A stretch of DNA of 64,000 nucleotides from contig JAQZBQ010000001.1 in the NCBI GenBank assembly GCA_029237825.1, positions 62,001-126,000 on the forward strand, read 5' to 3'. Position numbers and translations under genes: made by a program. Of this stretch, positions 62,510-64,000 are shown in pieces (the stretch's first letter is position 1; each line of letters starts with the position of its first letter). The stretch is from Bacteroidota bacterium (GTDB lineage: Bacteria > Bacteroidota > Bacteroidia > B-17B0 > Aurantibacillaceae). The notes under the pieces were generated by a model that had not been told where the DNA came from, did no database searches, and saw nothing but the letters and a program-made list of their open reading frames with translations.

Positions 62510-63805
62510 TTGCTTAAGGTTAAAATGGATATCCGAAAATGAAGGACGTTCCATAGGATTCACAGACATGCATTCGGTTTGCAAACGTTTAACATACTGA
62601 ACCCGCGGTTGCGCCTCCGCTTCAGGTTCCAGATGATTGAGAAGGTCATCAAGCAAACACCCGAAAGCCCTCACGTCAAGTTTTTCATGTAAGGAGGAAT
62701 ATTCTGAATCAGGGTTATAAAGTGTTGCCGCACCAAAATCCCCGAGAAGGATGTTTGATTCCTTGTTAACCATGATGTTATGCGCGTAAAAATCGCCATG
62801 CATAATGCCCTTTCGATGCAGGTGTTCCATGACTGAAGACGACTGCAGAGCTACCCGAAACAAATCCTGCAATGAAAAAACCGTACTGTTGTCGTATGTA
62901 TCACGTGTACACGTTACAAAACTCGGTGGCTTGCCAAGATTTCGGTAAGAAGGCGGGATCAATTCAAAAACCAATCCTTCCTTATCCTGTGGATGGTAGT
63001 TAATTTTTCCCAGCAAGGTTACCAGGGAAGAATGATTTCCTGCAGCCGAACACGCGTTCATCTCACTTAAAGGCAAACCATCACTGGTTACTTCACCCTT
63101 AAATACTTTCACCGCTACTTCTTTTTCAAAAAAGGGTTTCCAAACTGCTTTTGAGATAATGCCGGATGCGCCTTCACCAAGCCTTTCTTTTAGAGTCAAG
63201 TCTTTCCAGTTGATTTCAGGCAATAGGGCAAAGGCCTGTTGATTGATAGCACACGGATTATCCGAGTAAGCAAGCCACGATAACCTTGGTAATTGAAATA
63301 GCCAGGAAGGCAAAACCTCTATGTTGTTAGCCGATATACGCAAAAGCTCGAGGTTACAACACGCTGCCATTTCATCGGGAAGGTTTTTTAATCTGTTTCC
63401 CGCAAGCGCCACTTTTTGTAAGCGGATACACTTTCCAATAGCGGAGGGCAATTTCTCAATTTGATTATTGGTTAGAATTAACCATCTAAGGTTGACCGAC
63501 AGCGCGTTTTCGGGAATATGATGTATGTGATTGCTTTTAAAACCTACCATCTCTAAAAGGGGGCAATCCGCCAGGACCCGGGGATACTCGGTAAAGAGGT
63601 TATCAGAAAAAAAAGCAATCTTTAACTTTGTGAACTTTCCAAAATCGGAAGGTAATTCTTTGAGGTGGTTTCCGGACAAATCCAATAACTCCAATGTTTC
63701 AGACATCTGAAATAATTCTACAGGAAATTCCGTAAGGCCACAGGAGAGCTTTACCGATGCACTGCCTGTCAAAACTCCGGAGCGTAATTCCTCTAACGTT
63801 TGCAT
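62483..63805 (-). CDS. Leucine-rich-repeat protein kinase
   Basis: 440 residues. LRR units (about 20-190) have the LxxLxLxxNxLxxLP pattern (LLDLSGNHLKELP, KVALAGNRLKNLP). A eukaryotic-like kinase domain (about 205-435) follows: glycine loop GEGASGII, lysine VAVKVF, catalytic loop HGDFYAHN and DFG in GDFGAATLY. All key residues are present, so it may be active. It is cytoplasmic, with no membrane helix. It starts 2 bases after the pepD stop. Targets unknown. Confidence 0.9.
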   Translation of the reverse strand: MQTLEELRSGVLTGSASVKLSCGLTEFPVELFQMSETLELLDLSGNHLKELPSDFGKFTKLKIAFFSDNLFTEYPRVLADCPLLEMVGFKSNHIHHIPENALSVNLRWLILTNNQIEKLPSAIGKCIRLQKVALAGNRLKNLPDEMAACCNLELLRISANNIEVLPSWLFQLPRLSWLAYSDNPCAINQQAFALLPEINWKDLTLKERLGEGASGIISKAVWKPFFEKEVAVKVFKGEVTSDGLPLSEMNACSAAGNHSSLVTLLGKINYHPQDKEGLVFELIPPSYRNLGKPPSFVTCTRDTYDNSTVFSLQDLFRVALQSSSVMEHLHRKGIMHGDFYAHNIMVNKESNILLGDFGAATLYNPDSEYSSLHEKLDVRAFGCLLDDLLNHLEPEAEAQPRVQYVKRLQTECMSVNPMERPSFSDIHFNLKQLIDKVLVE

Positions 63806-63807
63806 GC

Positions 63808-64000
63808 TTACTTTTTTGGAATTCGGGATAAAGTTTCCAGTAAGAATCCCCAGAATTTTTGTACTGAACTGATCTGAACTTTTTCATCGGGTGAATGTGC
63901 TCCCGTGATATTAGGGCCAAAGGAAATCATTTGCATTGTGGGATAATTGGTTCCGAGGATACCACATTCCAGCCCGGCGTGGCAGGCGCTTACCTTCGCA
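63808..64000 (-). CDS. pepD: Aminoacyl-histidine dipeptidase, C-terminal end only
   Basis: The last 63 codons of a gene that begins beyond the window. ACHAGLECGIL, MQMISFGPNITGAHSPDEKV and SVQKFWGFLLETLSRIP (cited in part) match the C-terminus of the M20 peptidase PepD, including the HAGLECG metal-site block. The stop (63808-63810) is two bases from the start of the LRR-kinase gene, so the two are co-transcribed. Confidence 0.85.
   Translation of the reverse strand, partial: AKVSACHAGLECGILGTNYPTMQMISFGPNITGAHSPDEKVQISSVQKFWGFLLETLSRIPKK

Noticed and set aside
63699-63920. A 73-codon minus-strand frame near the window end
   Set aside because: The true frames here are the kinase start (63805) and the pepD C-terminus (stop at 63808); this is an out-of-frame shadow.
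1-64000. CRISPR array, prophage, insertion sequence, tRNA or rRNA genes
   Set aside because: No regularly spaced repeats, transposase, integrase, phage structural motifs or tRNA-like cloverleaf sequence was seen in any intergenic region.

Overview
The window is chromosomal DNA of a member of the Bacteroidota. Direct evidence is two TonB-dependent receptors with N-terminal carboxypeptidase-regulatory-like domains, a secreted protein with a type A sorting domain of the type IX secretion system (T9SS), a PorE-like OmpA protein, SPOR and thrombospondin-type-3 (TSP3) envelope proteins, a Kdo gene (kdsB), and promoters of the Bacteroidota TAnnTTTG type with weak or absent Shine-Dalgarno sequences. 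A UbiA-type prenyltransferase of the MqnP kind suggests the futalosine route to menaquinone. The order or family cannot be fixed from what is visible. No tRNA, rRNA, CRISPR array, insertion sequence or prophage was found.

Layout. 1-9.9 kb (minus strand): a truncated M16 peptidase, an outer-membrane receptor, and a tight four-gene envelope operon (9870 down to 4756) that reuses the same modules (beta-barrel, TSP3, SPOR, Ig-like, EF-hand) in different combinations. 10.2-24.8 kb: housekeeping and envelope genes (ispD-polX, GH3, kdsB-aroK with an Ntox23-like protein, DUF1571, prolyl oligopeptidase, glucosaminidase, recQ with an RsmI-like methyltransferase, a DUF218 lipoprotein, a double thioredoxin). 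24.8-34.3 kb: an AT-rich block bracketed by two PhoB/OmpR-type regulators, one canonical and one with every receiver catalytic residue replaced. Between them lie a receptor, its likely T9SS-secreted partner, a SpoIIE-type phosphatase, a MORN-variant protein and small proteins. 34.3-47.2 kb (mostly minus strand): an ASCH protein, an AsmA protein, a TPR-PorE pair, trmN6, a PBP4-type peptidase on plus, and an operon of ribD, a DMT transporter, a YigZ protein and a class III aminotransferase. 47.4-54.6 kb (plus): an ECF sigma/anti-sigma/lipoprotein operon, yicC with a small membrane protein and mqnP, an SdiA-regulated-type protein and an unknown 557-residue protein. 54.6-64 kb: a thioredoxin, ChaN-like, YciI-like and pentapeptide proteins, two radical SAM enzymes, a methyltransferase, a PhnA-like protein, an unknown protein, an LRR-protein kinase and the C-terminus of pepD.

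The strongest leads are: (1) the 24.8-34 kb block, where tandem 11-bp-spaced TTAAG-like repeats occur upstream of the canonical regulator, the MORN gene, the receptor and the T9SS cargo, suggesting one regulon with a pseudo-receiver partner; (2) the modular SPOR/TSP3 envelope operon at 4.7-9.9 kb; (3) a PolX whose polymerase centre looks degenerate while its PHP nuclease domain looks intact; (4) a probable PorE.

Gene starts were moved from the longest open frame to an internal ATG where this gave a signal peptide or a normal family N-terminus. Family assignments come from motif recognition by eye, not from searches.
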